A stretch of 64,000 nucleotides of DNA from Mactra quadrangularis (GCA_025267735.1 CM046299.1:24888468-24952467); one strand, 5' to 3'. Shown: positions 36,346 to 48,069, counted from the stretch's first letter. The notes: generated by a model not told the origin, from the sequence alone. Translations and numbers: made by a program.

Positions 36346-37134
36346 GTTTGTACATATAAATACAATTTCAATCGAAGCAGTCCGATTACAGAATTCAGAA
36401 TGGTTACATGGTATATCCACCTTGAGCATTATTTTACAAGAACGAGTGCTACCTAGACATTGTATCAGAATATCAGCATCAAACAGGTTCCATTATCAAT
36501 ATAGACAGCTAGCTAAATTTTATGGCTCCTCATATCACGTAACACTATAAATGGGACAAACAACCGTTGGGGATGTCACATGGTAGGCTTATTTATCTAA
36601 ATAATTCATAAGCGCCACTCTGAGAGGCCTGTAGGTTGTTGACAGGACGGGACGCTTACTGACATAATTTATACCATCTTTATTGCCTATTGTCTCTTAC
36701 AGACAATATCCTGAATTATGATTTACTTAGATACAAGCTATGTATGTACGAACTTTGTTTCAAAGTTATCAGAAAATCAAAGGATTCCGAATGAAGCGTT
36801 CTTTTCACACCGGAAGTTTCAATATTGAATATTTTCTTACTGGCTGAATATTATAGTTCTTTTCTCAGAAAATCAATAAGTCGAAGCTTGTTACATGGTT
36901 CAATTAAGTATCAAATATTGTTATAACGGATTTAAGAGTATACAAGATAAGCCTTTTATGAAATGTTTTGAAATTTAATCAACACCGGATATAAGAGCCG
37001 CCATGTTTACTGATAAATAGTGACACCATCTTCAAAGTTAATTACATTATTTTCTTCAAAAATGTGTTTGTTTTGTACTACATGTATGTCTTGTTGTTTA
37101 TCATTTATCAATTTCAAGAACAGAGCAGAAAGGA
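36346..37134. other. No gene recognised
   Basis: Non-coding sequence between the SINE and the OTU element. Confidence 0.5.
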
Positions 37135-37139
37135 CAATG

Positions 37140-37280
37140 TAGCGCCGGGAAATGTCGCATCGCCGGAAAACGTCATAATCTACGGAAAATGTCGCACCGT
37201 CGCCGGGAAATGTCGCAATCTGCTGAAAACGTCGTAAACCCCACTGCCGGTATATGTCGCATTGTTGACGGGAAATGTCG
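37140..37280 (+). repeat. Left terminal inverted repeat of the OTU element
   Basis: Built from imperfect direct repeats around GCCGGGAAATGTCGCA. The same motif continues inward to about 37330, beyond the end of the matching region, giving about nine copies on this side. Confidence 0.93.
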
Positions 37281-37960
37281 CAAAAAAATTGCTGCCGGTA
37301 TATGTCGTAACATCGACGGGAAATGTCGCAATAATGATTAATATTGCATTTTGATGATTTTGAATTTATATGCGATTATAACGATTTTTATTGAATTAAA
37401 ATGTAAACTCGTTGGTTTAAATGTTTGTAAAATGTTTATTGATTGTGTGATGTGGACTTTTTGTTTGATTGAATTTGGGAAATCATAAGTAGCGGATCCA
37501 GGATCTCAGATTAGAGGAGGTGTGGCTTTCTGGTTAGAGGGACGTGAGCAGTAAATAACCTTTTTTTCAACCAGATACACTAGTATGCTTGCAAAGTCAA
37601 AGAGTGTTCTACTTGAAATAGATGTTGTGCTTTAATTTTATGTAAAAATATGGTTTTAAATGGAAATTATGATATAAAACGTTATAAATGTTAGGGCGTG
37701 CGCCGGGTGCGCACTGGGCCTCTGAATTCGCTAGTGATCATCTGCATTTGTATAAGATATTAATCAATATTATATCTCTTGTTGCCATATCTCCATATGC
37801 AGAAATTCTTCATAAATGGCCATTAAATGAATAAGATTAATATGTATAGAAAATATAGCCCTTTTTTCATCTTGGAATACCCAAAGAAATATAATTGTTC
37901 TACATAAAAACAACACTTTATAGTCCGAACGGCTACCGGTAGCTTTAATTCTAGTGCATG
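37281..37960. other. Internal left part of the OTU element
   Basis: Further copies of the GGAAATGTCGCA motif up to about 37330, then AT-rich sequence. An upstream exon of the OTU gene should lie here or in 38398-38530, but none could be identified. Confidence 0.5.
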
Positions 37961-38397
37961 TACAATACAATACAATACAATACAATACAATGCAATGCAA
38001 TGCAATGCAATACAATACAATACAATACAATACAATACAATACAATACAATACAATACAATACAATACAATACAATACAATACAATACAATACAATACAA
38101 TACAATACAATACAATACAATACAATACAATACAATACAATACAATACAATACAATACAATACAATACAATACAATACAATACAATACAATACAATACAA
38201 TACAATACAATACAATACAATACAATACAATACAATACAATACAATACAATACAATACAATACAATACAATACAATACAATACAATACAATACAATACAA
38301 TACAATACAATACAATACAATACAATACAATACAATACAATACAATACAATACAATACAATACAAATACTTGTACAAATACTTGTACAAATACTTGT
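37961..38397. repeat. (TACAA)81 pentanucleotide array
   Basis: 405 bases of exact 5-bp repeats, with four units changed to TGCAA (37991-38010), followed by three copies of the 12-mer ATACTTGTACAA. TACAA has no stop codon in any frame on either strand, which explains the long repetitive frames seen here. They are not genes. Confidence 0.97.
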
Positions 38398-38539
38398 ATT
38401 TTTTATTTGATCGAAAATACAATAATATGAACAGTTTATGAACAGTTTTAGTTTAGCACTTTGATTTTATAAATTTTTGAAAGGTTCGTGAAATACAAGT
38501 GTGGACAGAAATGAAGTGAGGTGATTTTCCTGCTAATAA

Positions 38540-39787
38540 TTGACTGAACATTCGTTAAATGAGGGTGAAACCCCCGTTTTGGTACGCAGTATTCAGGCTT
38601 GTCTTAGGCCGTACGCAACTTACGCAGTACGCAAAGGGTCGTCTTTTAGTACGCAGAACTGTCAGTTTTCGGCGGTGTTATATCAATTACGACAACATGG
38701 AATTTATCGATCAGAGGAGACAATGCGACAAGAAGTTGTCACTTTTTTAAGTGAAACCCCAAGACTTGGCAGCAGTGATTTCGGTGGATGCTGGTGGGAC
38801 TCTATTCTGGAACAACCAGAGATGTACTTGGCCCGTATGTCAAGGGAATTCGAGTTTGGTGATCAGATAACACTTCAAGCTATGTCACAGTTATACAACG
38901 TACAAATCATCGTAGTATCCACGATGAATAGTGCAACAACATTAATTAGCCCGAGTGGCAGTTCAGTTCTGTCTAACGACATCCCTGTTATAATATTGGG
39001 ACATTACCCAGAAGGTGCTGGTGAGCATTACGTAGCCCTTGGATATGAACAAGAAACCTTAGAAGCAATCATAGACAGATCTCCACAGATAACATTGGAA
39101 ACTAGAGACGCAGTCAACGAAAACGTCGCACAAACTAGCTATGTGAATTCGACCTCGGACAATGCAGAATTAAGCAATGAAAATACTCCCAGCGCAGAAG
39201 ACAATTTCAATACGCAGGAAGTGGGTATTAGAAACAATTACTCTTTAGAGTGCAATGGTAACATCGAACAGTTGCGCGACATGGTACGCTATATGAGGGA
39301 AAAGAAACAAAAGCAACAGAAACATTACGTTGAACTTCCTCCAGAGATTTGGCATTTGATAGTCAACCTTGTTTTGAAAGTGAGTCCAATGTCACGATTT
39401 ACACTCCAACGGGTTAACAGAATGTTTAAAGAAATTGTGATGCAAACACCTCCACCGAGATTTTATCTTAACCCTGAGCGATTTAGAGATGTGTCGGTTT
39501 GGCCAATTAGTGTTCGTAAAATCATATCCGTAGCTGGCCCAGGAAGTGGACTTGTGCAAGAAATCCGAGATGTAATTAATCATTCATCATGGTCAAACGC
39601 CTGGCTATTTCTTCGAATGGCAACTATTTGCGGGTGGTACATAGTAAAGGGATTTGGTTCAGACGCCACGGTTACTACAATAAGAAATAAACATTTCAAT
39701 AAAAATCATGTTTCATTAGTACATTATGACTGCGCCACATTTCTTTTAATAAGGTTGTGTCGTCTCGAGAGACAATTTGTTGCATAA
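38540..39787 (+). CDS. OTU-like cysteine protease with F-box-like motif, 5' end unresolved
   Basis: Likely deubiquitinase-type protein. Codons from 38540: 40-50 NCQFSAVLYQL is the OTU catalytic-cysteine block (C41). YLARMSREFEFGDQITLQAM (96-115) and NVQIIVVS (120-127) are OTU core strands. GEHYVALG (161-168) holds the likely catalytic histidine H163. An acidic linker (170-240) and a basic coiled stretch follow, then LPPEIWHLI..RVNRMFKEI (266-299), which resembles an F-box. Residues 303-415 are unassigned. The frame has no ATG before codon 62 and a stop directly upstream of 38540, so the true start lies elsewhere. An acceptor (TTTTAGTACGCAG) ends exactly before N40-C41, where OTU proteins have D-G-N-C, so codons 1-39 may be intron. 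The gene sits inside the inverted-repeat element. F-box and catalytic assignments are by eye. Confidence 0.75.
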   Translation: MTEHSLNEGETPVLVRSIQACLRPYATYAVRKGSSFSTQNCQFSAVLYQLRQHGIYRSEETMRQEVVTFLSETPRLGSSDFGGCWWDSILEQPEMYLARMSREFEFGDQITLQAMSQLYNVQIIVVSTMNSATTLISPSGSSVLSNDIPVIILGHYPEGAGEHYVALGYEQETLEAIIDRSPQITLETRDAVNENVAQTSYVNSTSDNAELSNENTPSAEDNFNTQEVGIRNNYSLECNGNIEQLRDMVRYMREKKQKQQKHYVELPPEIWHLIVNLVLKVSPMSRFTLQRVNRMFKEIVMQTPPPRFYLNPERFRDVSVWPISVRKIISVAGPGSGLVQEIRDVINHSSWSNAWLFLRMATICGWYIVKGFGSDATVTTIRNKHFNKNHVSLVHYDCATFLLIRLCRLERQFVA

Positions 39788-40174
39788 ATAATGTGACTTT
39801 TTACAGTTGATATTGTTTTGAAACAGTTCGCAGTTATTGTGTAGTATCGACATAATGTTTGTTTTCAGTATTTTACATAAAGTCAGATTTGACAGAGTAT
39901 GTTACCTTATGTTTTGGGTCGCTCAATGACGTACAATCATTATCGTCATTTATACGTTCACAGTTATACAGTTTTTGATACTTGTTCTTATTCATAAGCT
40001 TGTTTGAAGTGTGTTTTGTTTTTATAATGGTTGATTTTGTTTATAGCTAACTAAGTAGTTTTGTAAATTTGATAACGCTTGTAACATGCAATGTCTATAT
40101 TTATTTTGTTTTATATTAAATATGTTTTCTTGCACACCGATACATAATGATGTATAATTTGAACCGTTCTTAAA

Positions 40175-40180
40175 AATAAA
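40175..40180 (+). terminator. Polyadenylation signal of the OTU gene
   Basis: AATAAA about 390 bases after the stop codon, with TTTT-rich sequence just downstream. A plausible 3' end inside the element. Confidence 0.5.
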
Positions 40181-42017
40181 AATCTCAAACACACGTCTTT
40201 TGCTATGCCATGGTCACTAGCAGTTTCACAAAAGGGCAACACACATGTTAGAGCGTCAGATCCTTGACAAGAGTTGTAATTTTTCCCAAACCAACACAGT
40301 TTAAATACACCATCCTAACGATACACGGACAAAGCAAGCACGTGTTTCCTGTATGTATATAATTTCTAATAAATGTGCATGCTAATATCACATGACTTAA
40401 ATTACTGTTATCATAACACATGTTTTAAAAAGCCATAAACATGATTTAATGTGCATCAAACACATGCTTGTTTTGTAAGTCAATCATTTTATAAAAATAG
40501 ACGTAGCTTAACTAAGGCGTAGCTCTTATTAAATTTTGATTTACTGACGAGATAAGACATTACGGTAATTCAGATTTCAATACAATTGGTACAAAACTAA
40601 TAGAAAAATGCATGCATGACAGAACACTATTAACAGTATATAACAATACAAGGGTATACGTTGTCATAAACATTGCGCATCAAGCATTGATAAAACCGAT
40701 TGAAACGATCATTTGTCGACAGATGCGTTAAATTAATGAATCGATGTTGATCAGCGAATTTCGAAAAAGTCAATGTGACGTTATTCAAAGAGTAAATATA
40801 AAGTCAGTTAAAAGTACGAGCCAATAAACGGATCATTATATAGATCCATTATTATTATTATTAATTTGTTTTTGGAAGGCTGATTGGGGCTAAAGCTCCC
40901 AAGTTGGCTGAGAAGCGACCAGTAAATAAATAAACCCGAAAAGCACTCAGCTGTTTCAAACATGGGCAAAACTCAGCTTTAAATCCCCCTAAGTATTTTT
41001 TTCCTAGCCCGTCACTGTCATGCAGGTATTAATGCATCATTATTTTGATTAATCAATACATGTATATCGTTAATGGTTAATCATTGTCTTGATCATTGTT
41101 TTAATCAAGCAACTGTGATTTTACCATAACAGAGTTTGTAATGAAGTAACTCCCCGTTCCCACAAAGTGACGACTGTACGACGACCATCCCGATCATACC
41201 ACGATCTGGAAAAAAATATGGATCGTGGCTGATCGGCGTCGGTCAGGGTCAACGTTGAGCATTTTGGCAGTTGATGGTCTTTAGTACAAAAGCACTACGG
41301 TGATACTACGTCTTATACGCTGCTACCCAGCTTCTACTACGATGTTACACAGACTTCAGCTGTCCATCTACTGAGTTTATTGCGTTTACGGTACGCCTCT
41401 ACTACGACATTCAAGATCATAATACGACGCTACGAAGTTCTAGACGACTGTACAACGTTACCACAACGTTCGGTGGTGCTGATCATACTAGGATTCTACT
41501 ATGCTTTTAGTATGGTTAAGCGATGATGTGCATATCTTTTGGGTTTCTGAAACGTATTTTACTTTATTTTTCGACATGAAACACGTATAAGTGATTATTT
41601 ATCTGTCTTTGTTTTAACAAAAAACAAATTTAAATGGAAATTGAGCTTGCGTAATTTTTTTCATTTACAGGGATGTTTAACCAGTTAGATGTAAAAAGCT
41701 GTACAAATGATCGTCATTACAAATGATGCTACATTTTAACATTCTAATATTAACGCTTTGAAACAAACTGCACAAGACTGTACGACGATGTTACTGGTAT
41801 ACGCTTTTACTACAATCAATTGAATTGTATTTAATTTATAAATAAGACCTCACCACCAACCTTCCCCGCTGCTGGTACAATTGTGCTGCGTCTACCACGC
41901 TCCTTATACGCTTCTACCCTGATTCTTGTTTGCTACGATCCTACTACACTTGTTTTGAACATGTCCAAAATAAGCGTGTTAGGAGCGTAGTGCTCCCCGA
42001 TCATAAAGACACTACCT
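40181..42017. other. Internal right part of the OTU element, no gene recognised
   Basis: AT-rich, then from about 41150 to 41480 and 41750 to 41990 a region with many TACKACGA-like words in imperfect repetition. No frame long enough for a transposase. Confidence 0.5.
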
Positions 42018-42158
42018 CGACATTTCCCGTCAACAATGCGACATATGCCGGCAGTGGGGTTTACGACGTTTTCAGCAGATTGCGACATTTCCCGGCGACG
42101 GTGCGACATTTTCCGTAGATTATGACGTTTCCCGGCGATGCGACATTTCCCGGCGCTA
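42018..42158 (-). repeat. Right terminal inverted repeat of the OTU element
   Basis: Reverse complement of 37140-37280 with two transitions and no gaps. About seven copies of the TGCGACATTTCCCGGC motif. Confidence 0.93.
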
Positions 42159-42294
42159 CAATGGGTCTATGTACCGGCCTGTAAATGGACCCGCTGGCCC
42201 CCGGAAGTGCCTCAGGTACCGGTTGTGGCACATTTCCTGGTTCGTCTGGACCATACAAAGGGACTGAGGCACAAATGAAACCGGTGTTGCCCAG

Positions 42295-45200
42295 TGTTGC
42301 GGAAACCGTAACTTTAACCTTTTATAACAGAGGTGTATAGAATTTCTGTAACTCTTACCTGCCTCTTAGGGTTGTCTAGTGTAACGGAACTCGAACCTCT
42401 TCTTGCAGGGATGTCTAGTGTTACGGAATTTCCGTAACTTTAGCCTTGCCTAAAAGAGTTGTCTAATGTGAAGAAACTTCCGTAACTTTAGCCTCGTAAT
42501 AACGGGATGTCTAGTGTTACGGAATTTCCGTGAATTTAGGCTTGCCCCATAGGGTTGTGAAGTGTTACGGAACTTCCGTAACTTCCGTAACTTTAACCTT
42601 TCCTGATAGGGTTGTCTAGTGTTACGGAACTTCCGTTACTTTCGCCTCACCTCAAAGGGTAGTCTAGTATTACGGATCGTCCGTAACTTTAGCCTCTTCC
42701 CAAAGGATTGTCTAGTATTACGGAACTTCCGTAACTTTAGCCTTTTCTCATAGGGTTGTCTAGTGTTACGGAACTTCCGTAACTTTAGCCTTTCCTCATA
42801 GGGTTGTCTAGTATTACGGAACTTCCGTAACTTTAGCCTTTCCTCATAGTGTTGTCTAGTATTACGGAACTTCCGTAACTTAAGCCTCACCTCAAAGGGT
42901 AGTCTAGTATTACGGATCGTCCGTAACTTTAGCCTCGTCCCTTAGGATTGTCTAGTATTACGGAACTTCCGTAACTTTAGCCTTTCCTCATAGTGTTGTC
43001 TAGTGATACGAAACCTCCGTAACTTCAGCCTCTCCTCAAAGGGTTGTCTAGTGTTACGGAACTTCCGTTACTTTAGCCTCACCTCAAAGGGAAGACTAGT
43101 AATACGGATCGTCCGTAACTTTAGCCTCTTCCATTAGGATTGTCTAGTATTACGGAACTTCCGTAACAAAAGCCTCTCCTCAAAGGGTTGTCTAGTGTTT
43201 CGGAACTTCCGTTACTTTAGCCTTTCCTCATAGGGTTGTCTAGTGTTACGGAACTTCCGTAACTTTAGCCTTTCCTCATATGGTTGTCTAGTATTACGGA
43301 TCGTCCGTAACTTTAGCCTCTTCCCTTAGGATTGTCTAAGCCTCTCCTCAAAGGGTTGTCTAGTGTTACGGAACTTCCGTTACTTTAGCCTCACCTCAAA
43401 GGGTAGTCTAGTATTACGGATTGTCCGTAACTTTAGCCTCTTCCCTTAGGATTGTCTAGTATTACGGATCGTCCGTAACTTTAGCCTATTCCCTTAGGAT
43501 TGTCTAGTATTACTTATCCTCACCTAACTAAAGCCTCTCCTCAAAGGGTTGTCTGGTGTTACGGAACTTCCGTTACTTTAGCCTTTCCTCGTAGGGATGT
43601 CTAGTGTTACGGAATTTACGTAACTTTAGCCTTTCCTCATAGGGTTGTCTAGTGTTACGGAACTTCCGTAACTTTAGCCTTTCCTCATAGGGTTGTCTAG
43701 TATTACGGAACTTCCGTAACTTTAGCCTTTCCTCATAGTGTTGTCTTGTATTACGGAACTTCCGTAACTTAAGCCTCACCTCAAAGGGTAGTCTAGTATT
43801 ACGGATCGTCCGTAACTTTAGCCTCGTCCCTTAGGATTGTCTAGTATTACGGACATTACGTAACTTTAGCCTTTCCTCATAGTGTTGTCAAGTATTACGG
43901 AACTTCCGTAACCAAAGCCTCTCCTCATAGGGGTTGTCTAGTATTACGGATCGTCCGTAACTTTAGCCTCTTCCCTTAGGATTGTCTAGTATTACGGAAG
44001 TTCCGTTACTTTAGCCTCATCTCACCTCAAAGGGTAGTCTAGTATTACGGATCGTCCGTAACTTTAGCCTCTTCCCTTAGGATTGTCTAGTATTACGGAA
44101 CTTCCGTAACTAAAGCCTCTCCTCAAAGGGTTGACTAGTGTTACGGAACTTCCGTTACTTTAGCCTTTCCTCGGAGGGATGTCTAGTGTTACGGAATTTC
44201 CGTAACTTTAGCCTTTCCTCATAGGGTTGTCTAGTGTTACAGAACTTCCGTAACTTTAGCCTTTCCTCAAAGGTTTGTCTAGTATTACGGAACTTCCGTA
44301 ACTTTAGCCTTTCCTCATAGGGTTGTCTAGTATTACGGAATTTCCGTAACTTTAGCCTTTCCTCAGAGTTGTCTAGTATTACGGAACTTCCGTAACTTAA
44401 GCCTCACCTCAAAGGGTAGTCTAGTATTACGGATCGTCCGTAACTTTAGCCTCGTCCCCTAGGATTGTCTAGTATTACGGACATTTCGTAACTTTAGCCT
44501 TTCCTCTTAGTGTTGTCTAGTATTACGGAACTTCCGTAACCAAAGCCTCTCCTTAAAGGGTTGTCTAGTATTACGGAACTTCCGTAACTTTAGCCTTTCC
44601 TCAGTGTTGTCTAGTATTACGGAACTTCCGTAACTTAAGCCTCACCTCAAAGGGTAGTCTAGTATTACGGATCGTCCGTAACTTTAGCCTCGTCCCTTAG
44701 GATTGTCTAGTATTACGGACATTCCGTAACTTTAGCCTTTCCTCATAGTGTTGTCTAGTATTACGGAACTTCCGTAACCAAAGCCTCTCCTTAAAGGGTT
44801 GTCTAGTGATACGGAACTTCCGTTACTTTAGCCTCACCTCAAAGGGTAGTCTAGTATTACGGATCGTCCGTAACTTTAGCCTCTTCCCTTAGGATTGTCT
44901 AGTATTACGGAACTTCCGTAACTAAAGCCTCTCCTCAAAGGGTTGTCTAGTATTACGGAACTTCCGTTACTTTAGCCTTTCTTCGTAGGGATGTCTAGTG
45001 TTACGGAATTTTCGTAACTTTAGCCTTTCCTTATAGGGTTGTCTAGTATTACGGAACTTCCGTAACTTTAGCCTTTCCTCAAAGGGTTGTCTCGTATTAC
45101 GGAACTTCCGTAACTTAAGCCTCACCTCAAAGGGTAGTCTAGTATTACGGATCGTCAGTAACTTTAGCCTCGTCCCTTAGGATTGTCTAGTATTACGGAA

Positions 45201-48040
45201 CTCCGTAACTTTAGCCTTTCCTCATAGGGTTGTCTAGTGTTACGAAACTTCCGTAACTTTAGCCTTTCCTCATAGTGTTGTCTAGTATTACGGAACTTCC
45301 GTAACTTTAGCCTTTCCTCATAGTGTTGTCTAGTATTACGGAACTTCCGTAACCAAAGCCTCTCCTCAAAGGGTTTTCTAGTGTTTAGGAACTTCCGTTA
45401 CTTTAGCCTCACCTCAAAGGGTAGTCTAGTTTTACGGATCGTCCGTAACTTTAGCCTCGTCCCTTAGGATTTTCTAGTATTACGGATCGTCCGTAACTTT
45501 AGCCTTTCCTCATAGTGTTGTCTAGTATTACGGAACTTCCGTAACTTAAGCCTCACCTCAAAGGTAGTCTAGTATTACGGATCGTCCGTAACTTTAGCCT
45601 CGTCCCTTAGGATTGTCTAGTATTACGGACATTCCGTAACTTTAGCCTTTCCTCATAGTGTTGTCTAGTATTACGGAACTTCCGTAACCAAAGCCTCTTC
45701 CCTTAGGATTGTCTAGTATTACGGAACTTCCGTTACTTTAGCCTCACCTCAAAGGGTAGTCTAGTATTACGGATCGTCCGTAACTTTAGCCTCTTCCCTT
45801 AGGATTGTCTAGTATTACGGAACTTCCGTAACTAAAGCCTCTCCTCAAAGGGTTGACTAGTGTTACGGAACTTCCGTTACTTTAGCCTTTCCTCGTAGGG
45901 ATGTCTAGTGTTACGGAATTTCCGTAACTTTAGCCTTTCCTCATAGGGTTGTCTAGTGTTACGGAACTTCCGTAACTTTAGCCTTTCCTCATAGGTTTGT
46001 CTAGTATTACGGAACTTCCGTAACTTTAGCCTTTCCTCAAAGGGTTGTCTAGTATTACGGAACTTCCGTAACTTTAGCCTTTCCTCAGTGTTGTCTAGTA
46101 TTACGGAACTTCCGTAACTTAAGCCTCACCTCAAAGGGTAGTCTAGTATTACGGATCGTCCGTAACTTTAACCTCGTCCCTTAGGATTGTCTAGTATTAC
46201 GGACATTCCGTAAATTTAGCCTTTCCTCATAGTGTTGTCTAGTATTACGGAACTTCCGTAACCAAAGCCTCTCCTTAAAGGGTTGTCTAGTGTTACGGAA
46301 CTTCCGTTACTTTAGCCTCACCTCAAAGGGTAGTCTAGTATTACGGATCGTCCGTAACTTTAGCCTCTTCCCTTAGGATTGTCTAGTATTACGGAATTTC
46401 CGTAACTAAAGCCTCTCCTCAAAGGGTTGTCTAGTGTTACGGAATTTCCGTAACTTTAGCCTTTCCTCATAGGGTTGTCTAGTATTACGGAACTTCCGTT
46501 ACTTTAGCCTTTCCTCGTAGGGATGTCTAGTGTTACGGAATTTCCGTAACTTTAGCCTTTCCTTATAGGGTTGTCTAGTATTACGGAACTTCCGTAACTT
46601 TAGCCTTTCCTCAAAGGGTTGTCTAGTATTACGGAACTTCCGTAACTTTAGCCTTTCCTCAGTGTTGTCTAGTATTACGGAACTTCCGTAACTTAAGCCT
46701 CACCTCAAAGGGTAGTCTAGTATTACGGATCGTCCGTAACTTTAACCTCGTCCCTTAGGATTGTCTAGTATTACGGACATTCCGTAAATTTAGCCTTTCC
46801 TCATAGTGTTGTCTAGTATTACGGAACTTCCGTAACCAAAGCCTCTCCTTAAAGGGTTGTCTAGTGTTACGGAACTTCCGTTACTTTAGCCTCACCTCAA
46901 AGGGTAGTCTAGTATTACGGATCGTCCGTAACTTTAGCCTCTTCCCTTAGGATTGTCTAGTATTACGGAATTTCCGTAACTAAAGCCTCTCCTCAAAGGG
47001 TTGTCTAGTGTTACGGAATTTCCGTAACTTTAGCCTTTCCTCATAGGGTTGTCTAGTATTACGGAACTTCCGTTACTTTAGCCTTTCCTCGTAGGGATGT
47101 CTAGTGTTACGGAATTTCCGTAACTTTAGCCTTTCCTTATAGGGTTGTCTAGTATTACGGAACTTCCGTAACTTTAGCCTTTCTTCATAGGGTTGTCTAG
47201 TATTACGGAACTTCCGTAACTTAAGCCTCACCTCAAAGGGTAGTCTAGTATTACGGATCGTCCGTAACTTTAGCCTCGTCCCTTAGGATTGTCTAGTATT
47301 ACGGAACTTCCGTTACTTTAGCCTTTCCTCGTAGGGATGTCTAGTGTTACGGAATTTCCGTAACTTTAGCCTTTCCTTATAGGGTTGTCTAGTACTACGG
47401 AACTTCCGTAACTTTAGCCTTTCTTCATAGGGTTGTCTAGTATTACGGAACTTCCGTAACTTAAGCCTCACCTCAAAGGGTAGTCTAGTATTACGGATCG
47501 TCCGTAACTTTAGCCTCGTCCCTTAGGATTGTCTAGTATTACGGAACTCCGTAACTTTAGCCTTTCCTCATAGGGTTGTCTAGTGTTACGAAACTTCCGT
47601 AACTTTAGCCTTTCCTCATAGGGTTGTCTAGTATTACGGAACTTCCGTAACTTTAGCCTTTCCTCATTGTGTTGTCTAGTATTACGGAACTTCCGTAACC
47701 AAAGCCTCTCCTCAAGGGGTTTTCTAGTGTTTAGGAACTTCCGTTACTTTAGCCTCACCTCAAAGGGTAGTCTAGTTTTACGGATCGTCCGTAACTTTAG
47801 CCTCTTCCCTTAGGATTGTCTAGTATTACGGAACTTCCGTAACTAATGCCTCTCCTCAAAGGGTTGTCTAGTGTTACGGAACTTCCGTTACTTTAGCCTT
47901 TCCTCGTAGGGATGTCTAGTGTTACGGAACTTCCGTAACTCACCTCAAAGGGTAGTCTAGTATTACGGAACTTCCGTAACTGTAGCCTCGCCATATACAA
48001 GTGTAACCCGTAACTTTAACTTGCCTCTTAGGGTTGTCAA
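42295..48040. repeat. 48-bp minisatellite, about 118 units, each with a dyad
   Basis: The unit is 48 bp and contains TTACGGAACTTCCGTAA (8-bp arms around one base), then CTTTAGCC, a variable stretch and GTTGTCTAGTA. Variant centres (GATCGTC, GACATTC) change only the middle of the dyad and keep the TTACGGA / TCCGTAA arms. Unit variants occur in recurring order, giving higher-order blocks; for example 46080-46600 repeats at an offset of 574 bp. Because 48 is divisible by three, a 16-residue peptide repeat (RLKLRKFRNTRQPYEE) appears in one frame, but stops and indels interrupt it and I do not consider it coding. Confidence 0.95.
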
Positions 48041-48069
48041 AACTCACAACTAACTCGGGCTCAAGGAAA

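Larger units (their letters stand above)
37135..42163. mobile_element. 5-kb terminal-inverted-repeat element carrying an OTU/F-box-like gene
   Basis: The element proper is 37140-42158 (5019 bp) with 141-bp inverted repeats that differ at two positions and have no length difference, flanked by the direct repeat CAATG (37135-37139 and 42159-42163). The low divergence points to a fairly recent insertion. Inside lie a TACAA array, the OTU-domain gene and a polyadenylation signal. No transposase, integrase or helicase frame was found, so it appears non-autonomous. A 5-bp target duplication and termini TAGCGCCGGG do not fit the commonest families (hAT 8, Ginger 4, TTAA, TA). The superfamily is left open. 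Confidence 0.88.

Noticed and set aside
37715..37745. GAATTCGCTAGTGAT resembles the cloning-site border of a common T-vector
   Set aside because: One base differs and the flanking vector sequence is absent, so contamination is unlikely.
37770..38441. Long frames on both strands with YNTIQ or YCIVL repeats
   Set aside because: They are translations of the TACAA array, which has no stop codon in any frame.
37140..42158. Assignment of the OTU element to Ginger or Polinton groups
   Set aside because: Flanks show a 5-bp duplication, not 4 or 6 bp, and no integrase or polymerase gene was found.
42636..43779. Frames encoding repeats of RLKLRKFRNTRQPYEE
   Set aside because: The 48-bp period keeps the frame open by chance; units with indels and stops interrupt it and no start or splice context was seen.
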